A stretch of 64,000 nt of DNA from Paenibacillus xylanilyticus (GCF_013359935.1 NZ_JABMCB010000178.1:62001-126000), one strand, 5' to 3'. Counted from the stretch's first letter, positions 46,137 to 55,014 are shown. A program made the numbers and translations. Notes: generated by a model from the sequence alone, not told the origin.

Positions 46137-46529
46137 TTAACTCCTCCTATTGCTCAGGAAATAATGGTCTAACACAAACATGCACATAATCCCTACCGTG
46201 TACCTGATTAGATCTACCACAAGAAATCCGCGTCCCAAGATCAGAGCTCCGAACATCGTTGAACGCAGCTCATTAAGCCAAGGGGTCTGGATCATTTGCG
46301 AGAACTCGATCGCCGAGCTGAATATTACGCCAAACATGATGGCCCAAACCCTGCTGCGACTGATCCAAATCATACGTATCCCGAAATAGACCATGCCTGC
46401 CCACAACGCGTCACCAGCATGTTCATGCAAGAAAACAGGCAGCATTCCCCCAAAATGCCGGGAGGCTAACCCGGCTGCCATTGTAATTACTGCGGCAATA
46501 AGATACATCAATCTTCCTCTGATCAACAT
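46137..46529 (-). CDS. DUF2809 membrane protein
   Basis: About 131 residues with four hydrophobic segments (near 8-28, 32-55, 62-80 and 97-122) containing HEHAGDALWAGMVYFGIRMI and SSAIEFSQMIQTPWLNELRST, the DUF2809 pattern. A small four-helix membrane protein of unknown role. The GTG at 46532 precedes the ATG at 46529 that lies closer to a GGAAGG ribosome binding site; either start is possible. Cotranscribed with the GNAT gene. Confidence 0.78.
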   Translation of the reverse strand: MLIRGRLMYLIAAVITMAAGLASRHFGGMLPVFLHEHAGDALWAGMVYFGIRMIWISRSRVWAIMFGVIFSSAIEFSQMIQTPWLNELRSTMFGALILGRGFLVVDLIRYTVGIMCMFVLDHYFLSNRRS

Positions 46530-46714
46530 CACCTTCCTAGATGGTTGAATTCCAACTGTACTCTTACACAGGAGCCTGTTATTCAGCCGCCCTCCCCTTT
46601 TGATCGGACTTCAAATGGTAGCCTGTTTTGTACTTTTTACATGCACTTTGCTTCATGCCTTCAACCCGGGTGCACAGCAGGCAATCAACCTCTGGGTGAC
46701 TTCGAATTTTTGTA

Positions 46715-46742
46715 TCTAAAAAGGGGCGTATGTCTACGCCCC
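46715..46742 (-). terminator. terminator of the Ig-like-domain gene
   Basis: GGGGCGTA (46723-46730 on the + strand), loop, TACGCCCC (46735-46742). On the minus strand it reads GGGGCGTAGACATACGCCCC followed by TTTTT. It lies 60 bases after the stop codon at 46803. The rest of 46530-46800 shows nothing else. Confidence 0.9.
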
Positions 46743-46802
46743 CTCTGCTGTCTATTGCTTTAATAAAAAATAATGGTGTCAATCGCTATTGTTAATGAAG
46801 CT

Positions 46803-47906
46803 TTATTTTACCGTTACCGGTATCGTCACTTTCTTGTTGTTCCATTTGGCCGTTATGCTTGTTTTTCCTTTGCCCACAGCCACAACTTTGCCATTCGTTA
46901 CTGTAGCAACACTTGGTTTCGTACTGCTCCAGACTGCACTGTTTGTAACAACCGACGTTTTACCAGTGTCATATTGTGCCATGACCGTCAGCGTAGTGCT
47001 TCCCTGACGGGATAATACAAGCTTCTTTTGACTTGGAATCAGTTTTTTGAGCAGCGGAACAACAGTAACTTCTGTCTTTATTGTCTGATTTTGATAGGTT
47101 CCTGTCAAGGTCGCCTGACCTTCCGCCAGTGTTTTGACCGTCCCATTTTTAACGGTTGCCACCGCATTATTCGATGAAGTCCAGGTCACCTGCTTCGAGA
47201 GATTAATGGTTTTTCCATTCGCATATGTACCAATAACCTTAAGTGCTTTGGATTTCTTGATGTTCAGCTGCAATGCAGTAGGTGTTACCTCGACTTTGGT
47301 AATAATGTCAGTGATAGCGACTGGTACTTTAACGGTTTCCGAGCCGTATTTGCCTTGTAACAGCACTCTGCCAGGCGTATTGCCTTTGATCTTTCCATTT
47401 TCCAGCACAGCCAACTCATTCGATACCGTCCATACGATCTCTGACGTAACATCTTCTTCTTTGCCGTTCGCACGTACAATGCTGACTTTGGGCAGCGTGC
47501 TTTCACTGCCTTTGACAAAACTGTAGGATTTGGGCGAGGCTTTTATGCTTTTGATTTTCTCGGAAACCTGAACAAGGATCTGGGCCTTTGCTCCATCGAC
47601 CTCGGCATATATGGTTGCCTCACCAGCTGCTACCGCCTTTACTTTACCCTTCACAAGGGTTGCAACGGCTGCATTACTCGTAGACCACGTGACACCTGCA
47701 GTCACATCCTGCTTGTTATCAAACCCTTCCACTTCAGCCATCACCTTAAGCGCAACGGTCTGTGACACACTTAACTTCTGCGGACTGCTGTTGGTAATTT
47801 CAATGGAGGTCACATCCCCCGTAGCCGCCAGAATGTGTGACGGAGCCAGTACGGTACATACTATGATGAGTGCAAGCAATCCTCGAAGTGTTATTTTGAT
47901 TCTGTT
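46803..47906 (-). CDS. secreted protein with four BIG_2-type Ig-like domains
   Basis: About 367 residues. Signal peptide (LRGLLALIIVCTVLAPSHILAA), then four repeating bacterial Ig-like group 2 domains (about 30-115, 116-200, 201-285 and 286-367), each with the pattern SSNxAVATVxNGxVxAVxxGxATIxA. There is no C-terminal anchor, so it is secreted or loosely held. BIG_2 repeats are common in adhesins and S-layer-like proteins. The ATG at 47906 follows GGGAG. It is a single gene with its own strong terminator. Confidence 0.88.
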   Translation of the reverse strand, partial: NRIKITLRGLLALIIVCTVLAPSHILAATGDVTSIEITNSSPQKLSVSQTVALKVMAEVEGFDNKQDVTAGVTWSTSNAAVATLVKGKVKAVAAGEATIYAEVDGAKAQILVQVSEKIKSIKASPKSYSFVKGSESTLPKVSIVRANGKEEDVTSEIVWTVSNELAVLENGKIKGNTPGRVLLQGKYGSETVKVPVAITDIITKVEVTPTALQLNIKKSKALKVIGTYANGKTINLSKQVTWTSSNNAVATVKNGTVKTLAEGQATLTGTYQNQTIKTEVTVVPLLKKLIPSQKKLVLSRQGSTTLTVMAQYDTGKTSVVTNSAVWSSTKPSVATVTNGKVVAVGKGKTSITAKWNNKKVTIPVTVK

Positions 47907-48168
47907 CATTTCAATCTCCCATCTCCTATAATCCAATATTTTACTTCTATTATATTATATCGGAGATTGGATGCATAATAATGAATATTATAGGAATACA
48001 CTGTTCAAAAAAAGTTGGATTGACAATTTTCCTACAGGATTCAAGAAACACTAGATTAGTTAATACGCACTGCATGACAGTGAACAATTTTCCACTTCCA
48101 GTGTATAATATGTAAAGGTATAGACATACTGTTTGGAATATAAACCTCTAGAAAGTGGGTTGGTTTGC

Positions 48169-48372
48169 TTGAAGGAAATAGACTTGCTGGATATGATTAA
48201 ACCAAAAAATAATCGTAAGCGCATGAAGAGCATTATCACTTCGGCATCCAACAAAATTAGACCTGAGGACGAAATGATACTACTAATGAAAACGGCCCGT
48301 AATCGATTTAGAAAAGCTTTAGAATCTGGACAAATCGAGATTATTAACAAGCGCGAATGGAAGCTCCGTTAA
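48169..48372 (+). CDS. small basic protein in front of a nucleotidyltransferase remnant
   Basis: About 67 residues. Highly charged (KPKNNRKRMKSII, RPEDEMILLMKTARNRFRKALE, NKREWKLR), GC lower than neighbours. The frame opens at a TTG at 48133, but AAAGTGGG upstream of a TTG at 48169 gives a better fit. I do not recognise the family; this size and a following nucleotidyltransferase are typical of antitoxin-like or regulatory partners in toxin-antitoxin cassettes, but that is inference. Spaced 15 bases before the next frame. Confidence 0.55.
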   Translation: MKEIDLLDMIKPKNNRKRMKSIITSASNKIRPEDEMILLMKTARNRFRKALESGQIEIINKREWKLR

Positions 48373-48387
48373 GAATGTGGGTGAACT

Positions 48388-49004
48388 ATGGAACGTTTAG
48401 AGAATCCGGAAATGCAAAAGAAAATCCAGTCGGCAAAACGCAAACTTCTAGAGCTTGCAGCAGATGAAACAAGGAGTAACTTGAAAGAATTTTATGTTAT
48501 GGGTATCATAACCCCGCTTCTAGATGCATTAGATGCTGATCCTGCAGTTATAGTTGGCGGACATGCTGTTGAACTGTACACATCCGGTAGTTAAAGACAA
48601 CAGATGTTGACCTTGTTATGATTAGAGATGATTTGGCACGGAGTTTATTTGATCGTCTTGGATTTAAGCGAGAGGGAAGGCATTATTACGTTTCCGAAAT
48701 GGATATCCCTATTGAGATTCCATCCGATACGCTAGAAGGTTCGAAAGATAAAGTTATCAAATTGATAACCCCTGAAGGTTACTGTTATGTAATCGGGATC
48801 GATGATCTTATATTAGATCGATTAAGAAATGCCGAATATTGGACTGATGCCCGCAGCTTAGAGTGGGCACGTTATCTAATTTATAGTCAGTTTGAATCTA
48901 TAGATCTATCCTATATGAGAGAAGTTGCTTTAAGGGAAGATTCCAAGCTGGCAGCTAGGCTTGAACAAGAATATCTGTGGGTAACAGACCATATGTTTGA
49001 TTAA
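48388..49004 (+). pseudogene. nucleotidyltransferase-like protein, disrupted by a single-base frameshift
   Basis: Two frames together read as one protein. Frame 1 (48388-48594) ends ...PAVIVGGHAVELYTSGS and stops; frame 2 (from 48618) begins MIRDDLARSLFDRLGF. Continuing across the junction in the shifted frame gives TTDVDLVMIRDDLARS, so GG-HAVELYTSGS-xKTTDVDLV is the nucleotidyltransferase G-S-x-D-x-D core (the pattern seen in DUF6036/AbiEii-like proteins). Restoring one base near 48593-48597 (TAxAAG instead of TAAAG) would rejoin it. It is either a pseudogene or a sequencing error. A terminator hairpin starts right at the stop codon. Confidence 0.75.
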
Positions 49005-49036
49005 ACGGAACCCTGAATCAGGGTTCCGTTTGCTTT
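49003..49036 (+). terminator. terminator of the nucleotidyltransferase cassette
   Basis: AAACGGAACCCTGA (49003-49016) and TCAGGGTTCCGTTT (49018-49031) pair perfectly over 14 bases, followed by TGCTTTT. It begins within the stop codon region of the disrupted gene. Confidence 0.88.
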
Positions 49037-49054
49037 TACATTTTTCACAATCCA

Positions 49055-50359
49055 TTACTTCTGGTTTTCTTCATCTTGATGCGGCAAAATCAAATATTCA
49101 GCACCGCCTATATAAGGCTGGAGAGCCGCCGGAATGCGAATGCTTCCATCCTCCTGCTGATGATTCTCCAGCAAGGGGATAAGGATTCGGGGCGAAGCTA
49201 CGGCTGTATTGTTCAGCGTATGGCAGTACGCCAATTTACCCTCGGCATCACGGCAGCGAATATTCGAACGACGTGCCTGAAAATCATGCAGGTTTGACGA
49301 CGAATGGGTTTCTCCATAAGCCCCCCGGCTCGGCATCCATGTTTCAATATCATATTGTTTATACGTTTTCTGGGACATATCTCCTGTGCACACCGCGACT
49401 ACCCGATAAGGCAGCTCCAGCAGCTGCAGCAACTCTTCAGCGTGTCCGGTAATTTCCTGCAGCATGCGCTCCGATTCCGCCGCATCTGGTGCACAGAGAA
49501 TGACCTGTTCGACTTTGGCAAACTGATGAACCCGGTATAACCCTCGCACATCACGACCACCTGATCCAACCTCACTGCGGAAACATGTCGATACCGCAGC
49601 CAGCTTGATCGGCTTCTGTACATCCACAATCTCATCCGCATAATACGATACGAGCGGTACCTCCGAGGTCCCGACCAGCCACTTGCCCTCACCTTCCAAC
49701 TCGTAGACCTGATCGCGTCCTGTCGGGAAAAACCCCGTGTTCACAAGTGCATCCTCTCTGACCATTAAAGGCACTTCCATGGGTGTAAATCCATGCCTCA
49801 GCAGCAAATCCAGCGCAAGCTGCTGTACAGCCCGGTGCAGAAGTAGCCCTGCCCCTTTCAGCACATAGCTCCTTGTTCCACCGATCTTCACCCCGCGCGG
49901 AATATCAATCAGATCGTGGAGCTCTCCGAGTTCCACATGGTCCTTGGCTGTGTAATCGAATTTCGGTGTTTCTCCCACGCGCCGCAGCTCCACATTATCC
50001 TCGTCGGATGCTCCGTTCGGCGTATCCGGCGATACAACATTGGGCACCAGCCATTGCAGCCTGGTCACTTCCTCCTGCACGTCTGCAAGCTTCGCTTCGA
50101 CCTGTTCCAGCTGCTCATTCAGCTGTTTTACCCGAGCTCTCAGTTCTTCGGCCTGTTCCCGATCCCCGGATTGCATCAGTTTCCCAATATCCGCTGATAA
50201 TGTGTTTCGCATTCTGCGCCCTTCTTCCGTTTCCTGCAAAAGAGCTCTGCGTTCCTCATCCCGTTCCAGCAATATGCGAATGCTGATATTGATTTTTTTT
50301 CCGTCGGCCGCTGCCTGTACCTCATCTGCATGTGCCCGAATCCACTTCATGTCCAACAT
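49055..50359 (-). CDS. serS: serine--tRNA ligase
   Basis: 434 residues. N-terminal long coiled-coil arm (about 30-105) that contacts tRNA-Ser, then the class II catalytic core with motif 2 (VSTCFRSEVGSGGRDVRGLYRVHQFAKVEQ) and motif 3 (HTLNNTAVASPRILIPLLENHQ). Charges tRNA-Ser with serine and also selenocysteine tRNA where present. The ATG at 50359 follows AAGGAG; the frame upstream of it includes the T-box and is not coding. Expression is controlled by the T-box leader. Downstream is the small Ig-like cassette on the other strand, so serS is monocistronic. Confidence 0.97.
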   Translation of the reverse strand: MLDMKWIRAHADEVQAAADGKKINISIRILLERDEERRALLQETEEGRRMRNTLSADIGKLMQSGDREQAEELRARVKQLNEQLEQVEAKLADVQEEVTRLQWLVPNVVSPDTPNGASDEDNVELRRVGETPKFDYTAKDHVELGELHDLIDIPRGVKIGGTRSYVLKGAGLLLHRAVQQLALDLLLRHGFTPMEVPLMVREDALVNTGFFPTGRDQVYELEGEGKWLVGTSEVPLVSYYADEIVDVQKPIKLAAVSTCFRSEVGSGGRDVRGLYRVHQFAKVEQVILCAPDAAESERMLQEITGHAEELLQLLELPYRVVAVCTGDMSQKTYKQYDIETWMPSRGAYGETHSSSNLHDFQARRSNIRCRDAEGKLAYCHTLNNTAVASPRILIPLLENHQQEDGSIRIPAALQPYIGGAEYLILPHQDEENQK

Positions 50360-50381
50360 GGTCACCGTCTCCTTTGGCTGT

Positions 50382-50596
50382 AAAAATGCAAAGAGCGCCC
50401 TCATCCCTTGGGACGAGGAGCGCTCTGCTCGCGGTGCCACCCAACTTGCCGAATCAGGATATCCTCATTCAGCCTCTTGGTCCGCGATAACGGGCGGTTC
50501 CGGTTAACTTGGGGATATATTCGCTCCCCTGGCGATAACGCCTCCGAGTTGGATGCTCTTCAACGGCATGGTTCCGATCTGTAATTGTTGTGTCTC
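50382..50596 (-). ncRNA. T-box leader of serS
   Basis: On the minus strand the hallmark GGGTGGCACCGCG (50430-50442) lies upstream of an intrinsic terminator whose arms are GAGCGCTCCTCGTCCC and GGGATGAGGGCGCTC (50392-50426), followed by TTTGCATTTTT. Uncharged tRNA-Ser binding at the leader should favour the antiterminator and allow serS transcription. The specifier codon was not resolved; Ser codons TCC, TCG and AGC all occur in the stem I region. Confidence 0.9.
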
Positions 50597-50626
50597 AGTA
50601 TATACGAACGCCGGACCTAATTGCAA
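50597..50626 (-). promoter_or_regulatory. promoter of serS
   Basis: On the minus strand TTGCAA (50621-50626) is followed after 18 bases by TATACT (50597-50602). A second reading with TATATA and 16 bases of spacing is possible. It sits directly upstream of the T-box. Confidence 0.55.
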
Positions 50627-50748
50627 CCTTCTGTATCGATCCGGAATTCATGGCATAACTTAACATGTCCTGTTATGATAGACTTTGTCTCCAAGATTGC
50701 GCTTTATTGTGATCCTCATTTTATGTATATAAGTAGAAGGAGTTCTAT

Positions 50749-51984
50749 ATGAAAAAATTACTTTGGATCGGATGTCTATCCTATTTCCTGATTGGACTTG
50801 CCCACGTTGTGCTCGGTTCCATTCTGCCGGTTGCACTTGAACATTATGGCAAAGATTATAGCCAAGGCGGAACGCTGATCTTCGCTCAATTTGCCGGATT
50901 CCTGGGTGGTGTATTGTTATCTCCATGGCTGAACAGACGCTTTGGTAAACGGGGAGGCCTGTTAATCGCCACAGCACTGCTCTGTATCGCAGAATTATCC
51001 TATATGCTGCTGCCACCGTGGGGCTGGATGTACGTAATCGCACCCGCAGCCGGCTTTGGATTCGGAATGGTTGAAGCTGTCATTGGTACCATTATCATTG
51101 CTGCAATCAAAGACAATACAGCCGTTGCCATGAGTCGACTTGAAGTGTTATTCGGGATCGGGGCGATGGTCATGCCACTCATTGCCAGCGGTCTGATTGC
51201 TGCCGGATACTGGCGCCTTTCCTTTCTCGTTGTTGCGATCTGCGCAGCGCTGACCTTTGTTTTCTGGGCGAAAGGATCATTCGGTGAACTCGATGAGGTT
51301 CTAGAGCGACGTAGTTCTAATAACGGTTCAATACATGCCCACACTGCCGGGGCACCAGGTGAGATGCATCCCGTAGCTGTCAGCACACCCGGTCCAACCT
51401 ATCGTGGCCGTAACATGACTCTTCTGGTATTATTCGTGCTTTTCTTCTTCCTTTATGTTGGTACGGAGATGAGTCTTGCAAACTTCATGCCAGCGATTCT
51501 GATTGAGAAAATGAACATGAAGGAAGCCGGAGCAGCGCTTAGTGTCACCTGTTTCTGGATTGCCATGTCTGTGGGACGACTCTTCGCCGGGTATATCGCA
51601 GAGAAATTCCAATACCGCGTCTATGTCCTGTACAGTTGTCTCGCATCTGTTCTCTTGTTAATGGTATTTCCATTTACAAACCAAATATGGTCTGCATTTC
51701 TCATCATCTTACTGCTTGGACTTGCGATGTCAGGCATCTTCTCCATTGCCCTTGTCTTCGCTAGTAAACTGCTGCCTGGAACAGAAGAATCCACACCAAG
51801 CATCTTGATTGCCTCAGGCGGGGTCGGCGGTGCTATTCTGCCATTGACCACGGGATGGAGTCTTGATCATCTGGAGGTTAATCAATCTGCATGGATGCTT
51901 GCCATCTTTGCGGTTGGCCTGCTTGTCATTAGTGTGATCACGCATCAATGGCAGAACAAACATATAGCGGATTCTGTGACATAA
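50749..51984 (+). CDS. MFS transporter
   Basis: 411 residues, about 12 transmembrane helices. Early motif GLAHVVLGSILPVALEHYGKDYSQGGTLIFAQFAGFLGGVLLSPWLNRRFGKRGG and the long cytoplasmic loop (about 185-220) with an unusual Gly/Pro-rich stretch (HTAGAPGEMHPVAVSTPGPTY). AAGGAG precedes the ATG. The substrate is unknown. It ends in a strong terminator. Possible sugar or small-molecule transporter. Confidence 0.87.
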   Translation: MKKLLWIGCLSYFLIGLAHVVLGSILPVALEHYGKDYSQGGTLIFAQFAGFLGGVLLSPWLNRRFGKRGGLLIATALLCIAELSYMLLPPWGWMYVIAPAAGFGFGMVEAVIGTIIIAAIKDNTAVAMSRLEVLFGIGAMVMPLIASGLIAAGYWRLSFLVVAICAALTFVFWAKGSFGELDEVLERRSSNNGSIHAHTAGAPGEMHPVAVSTPGPTYRGRNMTLLVLFVLFFFLYVGTEMSLANFMPAILIEKMNMKEAGAALSVTCFWIAMSVGRLFAGYIAEKFQYRVYVLYSCLASVLLLMVFPFTNQIWSAFLIILLLGLAMSGIFSIALVFASKLLPGTEESTPSILIASGGVGGAILPLTTGWSLDHLEVNQSAWMLAIFAVGLLVISVITHQWQNKHIADSVT

Positions 51985-52037
51985 CAGTTATGTGTTCATC
52001 CTTTCCTGAGGATTAGAAATACCTATTGTAGAGATTG

Positions 52038-52077
52038 AGATGTCCACCGCCATGACTTGGCAGTGGACATCTTTTTC
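52038..52077 (+). terminator. terminator of the MFS gene
   Basis: AGATGTCCAC-C-GCC (52038-52051) and GGC-A-GTGGACATCT (52059-52072) with one mismatch, followed by TTTTT (52072-52076). 54 bases after the stop codon. Confidence 0.9.
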
Positions 52078-52088
52078 TAGCGTTACTC

Positions 52089-52290
52089 TGTTCTAACGAA
52101 CCTAGCACACGCTATCCCCCTCCATTTCTACATGTTTGAGATCTAACGAATCCTAGAGGCGTTATTTTAGGTAATTATCTCAAATTCAAGGTCTCGTTGC
52201 AGTTTCTTAGCATAATAACGCCGCTGAGATTCGTTAGATTTTTCATTCCCCTAAAAACTGGCCTAATAAGGTGTTCTCGATTCGTTAGCG
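52089..52290. repeat. palindromic intergenic repeat (CTAACGAA family)
   Basis: A large inverted repeat: ATCTAACGAATC (52141-52152) with GATTCGTTAGAT (52228-52239), and GGCGTTATT (52158-52166) with AATAACGCC (52214-52222). Outer copies TTCTAACGAACCTAG (near 52092) and ATTCGTTAGCGC (near 52280) repeat the same CTAACGAA core in both orientations, four copies in all. No coding potential. It lies between the MFS terminator and the DUF2798 gene. I recall similar CTAACGAAT repeats in Paenibacillus intergenic regions. Confidence 0.75.
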
Positions 52291-52407
52291 CTGTAATTAC
52301 GGTGGAAAGTGCCCCATCTTTGCCTCAGATCACCTTTCATTACAGGTGAGAATATGATCTATTCATTTGCACAAGATTGCCCAGGAAATACTTTGGGTCC
52401 AGCTGCA

Positions 52408-52917
52408 TCACACACTCTTGTTAACAACAGGCATTACAGGCCCGTTATCCTTGATGAATTTACCGAATACATATCGCACGAGGGGCCCCAAAATGATCAA
52501 TTGATATGGCAGCGCCAGGCTGAAGTTACGAGCGATTGTATGAAGGTACTTACGGAGTACGGATGCCCCATTTAATTGATCCGCCAGGTATGCTGAAACC
52601 ATCCCATACAAGGACATGATCAGAACCATGCCAATCACCATGAAAAATGACATGGCGAGCACACTCAAAATCTTGTTGGACTTGTCAAAGGGCAAGGAAA
52701 AAGCAATCTTTCTCGCTACAGGTCCGACAATGAAGGACTCTACCACAAACGCGATGACAAAACATAATATGAATTGAAGCAGTATCTCAAGCGGGGACAT
52801 CTTACCGAGTAACCCACTGTGCCATAAATTGAAAGTCATCATGACGACGACCATTCCTGTACACATCATTAATCCGAAAATGATTTGATCCCTCTTGCTT
52901 GTTGGCAATTCACTCAT
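52408..52917 (-). CDS. DUF2798 membrane protein
   Basis: 169 residues, four hydrophobic helices in two similar halves (IFGLMMCTGMVVVMMTFNLWHSG and VLAMSFFMVIGMVLIMSLYG), with the pattern of two fused DUF2798 repeats. Function unknown. An ATG directly downstream of GAGAGG is used. About 275 bases separate it from the PLD gene upstream; they hold no clear gene. Confidence 0.85.
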   Translation of the reverse strand: MSELPTSKRDQIIFGLMMCTGMVVVMMTFNLWHSGLLGKMSPLEILLQFILCFVIAFVVESFIVGPVARKIAFSLPFDKSNKILSVLAMSFFMVIGMVLIMSLYGMVSAYLADQLNGASVLRKYLHTIARNFSLALPYQLIILGPLVRYVFGKFIKDNGPVMPVVNKSV

Positions 52918-53192
52918 CCTCTCTGTTTACCTTCGTAATTATAGAGATGAGGAAACCCTCCACATAAGTGAACATTCTGTGAACATTCAGACGGGTACTC
53001 CAATGAAATTATATCTCCCGTGTGATGACTTGCCGGTTGGCGCGGTCCATACATCGCGAATTCTAAATGAGATTTCTGAATCCATTGGTCTAGTTCTTAC
53101 CCGATACAGATCCATTTGTCTTGGCGCAAGAAATATAAGCAAGCTTTGATGAACTGGAGCAAAATTCAACTCAAAAGATTGTGAGTTCTTTC

Positions 53193-54593
53193 CTACAACA
53201 GAAATCTCCAGAGAAAAGACAGTTTGGATAAAGCTGTGATTGCCATTCGTTTGAAAACAGAGCCTTTCAGATTCGTAGATTCTGCTGGATGCTCACCTTT
53301 ATTCACACGCGTACTATGTGTACGTTTGATATCCATAGCCTCTGTTAGTTCGTTGGCGAATGCAGAACCAGAAATGACCACAGCAGATTCGGTATTTAGA
53401 AAGGCAGATCTGGGATCAAGATTATACGAACCAACCATGCTGAGGTAATCATCCATGACAAATGATTTGCCGTGTATGGAATAAGGGCCTTGGTATTCAT
53501 AAATGGCCAGACTGGTATCAAGCAACCGTTTCTTAGAGCTTAAGTATCCCGCGAAAGCCAAAGGGTTAGGGGTCTGCTGGATTGAATTGGTTAGCATGAC
53601 CCATTCTGCTTTTGGATTCATCGACAGATGTACGGCTTTCTTCATTTTCTTGGTAGGAATGGCATATGGCGTCTGAAGGTACACTTTCGACTTTGCTTGA
53701 TTGGCGAAATGAACAAATGCTTTCCACATGATCGGGTTTTTATACAGCCTCTGGATTGGATTGTGAATGAAAGCGACGTGGTCGGAACGAAGAGCCCCTT
53801 GAGCCCATTCCTTCGGCAACACTTTAACAAAAGGATCGCTCTCAGCCTGAGCTTTTTTATATAACTCAGCCAGCTGAGCCAGCTCTTGTAACCCCTTTGT
53901 ATGATGCTGACGTTTGGCATGTTTTTCTGGTTTGGTGAATGGATGATTCCATAACCGATCTATATATTTTTTCATTTCAACAACCGTGCTGTTCGTACTA
54001 TGGTTTGGATTGTAAACAAGGACATCCCGATCGAATACATAGTCTTTTGGGGGTTGCAATGCCATGTATTTATCACCAATATTTTGGCCGCCAATGATGC
54101 CATATGTGTTGTCGACAAGAAGGATTTTGTCATGCAGACGGTTGTGCCATGTCCATGGCATAAATAGGTGGAGTGGTTCATAATACCTTAACTCCACATT
54201 GGGGTGAGCTGCAATGGCATCTGGAATATCACGCAATTCTCCGCGCATGCTGTGAAAAACCCCGTCTAAAATGATTCGAACATGCACACCCCGATCAGCT
54301 GCATCGAATAAAGCAGCAAAAAAGAGTTGAGATGTTTTTCCCTTTTGGATGGAGTAATAAGCCACGTCGATGCTTGTTTTCGCCTCTCGAATGGTCTGGA
54401 TTCTCACCTGACCGGATTGAAAGCCGTCCTCCAAGAGCAATACGCGATCTGTTGTACTTCCTGCTGTTAACGATTTTTGCATATCCGTATTCTCAATAGT
54501 AGATGGAGACGGAACCAAAAATAAAAGGTAAGCTGTGAAAAAAACGTAGACACAATAGGACAGAATAATTGCGAATATGATTTTAAGGATCAT
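53193..54593 (-). CDS. phospholipase D-family protein (cardiolipin synthase-like)
   Basis: 466 residues. N-terminal membrane helix (about 4-25), then two HKD (H-x-K-x4-D) motifs: HDKILLVD near 162 and HGKSFVMD near 393, with the GG and N-x-x-D neighbours (GGQNIGDKYM, GSYNLDPRS). This is the PLD fold of cardiolipin synthases such as ClsC/YmdC: it would transfer a phosphatidyl group between lipids at the membrane. GGGGGCG precedes the ATG. The second half has the unusual pattern of long loops but both catalytic motifs are intact. Confidence 0.9.
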   Translation of the reverse strand: MILKIIFAIILSYCVYVFFTAYLLFLVPSPSTIENTDMQKSLTAGSTTDRVLLLEDGFQSGQVRIQTIREAKTSIDVAYYSIQKGKTSQLFFAALFDAADRGVHVRIILDGVFHSMRGELRDIPDAIAAHPNVELRYYEPLHLFMPWTWHNRLHDKILLVDNTYGIIGGQNIGDKYMALQPPKDYVFDRDVLVYNPNHSTNSTVVEMKKYIDRLWNHPFTKPEKHAKRQHHTKGLQELAQLAELYKKAQAESDPFVKVLPKEWAQGALRSDHVAFIHNPIQRLYKNPIMWKAFVHFANQAKSKVYLQTPYAIPTKKMKKAVHLSMNPKAEWVMLTNSIQQTPNPLAFAGYLSSKKRLLDTSLAIYEYQGPYSIHGKSFVMDDYLSMVGSYNLDPRSAFLNTESAVVISGSAFANELTEAMDIKRTHSTRVNKGEHPAESTNLKGSVFKRMAITALSKLSFLWRFLL

Positions 54594-54731
54594 TCAGTAC
54601 GCCCCCATTTTTATGTAAAAAGTAATTATTTGTTATAGCAGTACTATCTCCTTCTGTATCTAAATTATGTTGTTTAAATTAATCAAGCGACTCCGGTTAA
54701 GGTCAAACGATCAAAAGCTGATCATTGAAAT

Positions 54732-54878
54732 AGGGAAAGCAGCCCTTATTCGACCAGATATCAAACATTGGATTTGATCCAAGTATTTGTGGGGAGCCTT
54801 CCAGATCTTCAGCACTTAGGATCCGATTTTTTGTACTCAGCCAGATTGCCTTATATTATTCGCCACGATAATTATTGA
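54732..54878 (+). pseudogene. possible truncated ORF, 3' end of a lost gene
   Basis: An open reading frame of 48 codons, closed upstream by a stop and lacking a start signal, ends ...QVFVGSLPDLQHLGSDFLYS...RHDNY at 54878, two bases before a strong hairpin. The position next to a terminator suggests the relic of a gene whose 5' part has been lost. I do not recognise it. Confidence 0.3.
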
Positions 54879-54880
54879 AA

Positions 54881-54922
54881 ATTAAACAGGCTGTTATACA
54901 TATGTATAACGGCCTGTTTAAT
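54881..54922. terminator. orphan long hairpin terminator
   Basis: ATTAAACAGGC-T-GTTATACATA (54881-54902) pairs with TATGTATAAC-G-GCCTGTTTAAT (54901-54922) over about 20 positions with one mismatch. It follows directly the truncated ORF. No intact + strand gene ends here. Confidence 0.75.
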
Positions 54923-55014
54923 AAGTTCATACGTATCCCATCCAGTTCCTGACTGGACACGTTCCACCCGCTGGCCTATAATTACACCTAGTAATGCCCG
55001 TAACTTCATAGTTT

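Noticed and set aside
52309..52575. 88-codon + strand frame opposite DUF2798
   Set aside because: Antisense to the C-terminus of the DUF2798 gene and without homology that I recognise.
52895..53169. Short frames in the gap between DUF2798 and PLD genes
   Set aside because: No ribosome binding site or recognisable composition on either strand; treated as intergenic.
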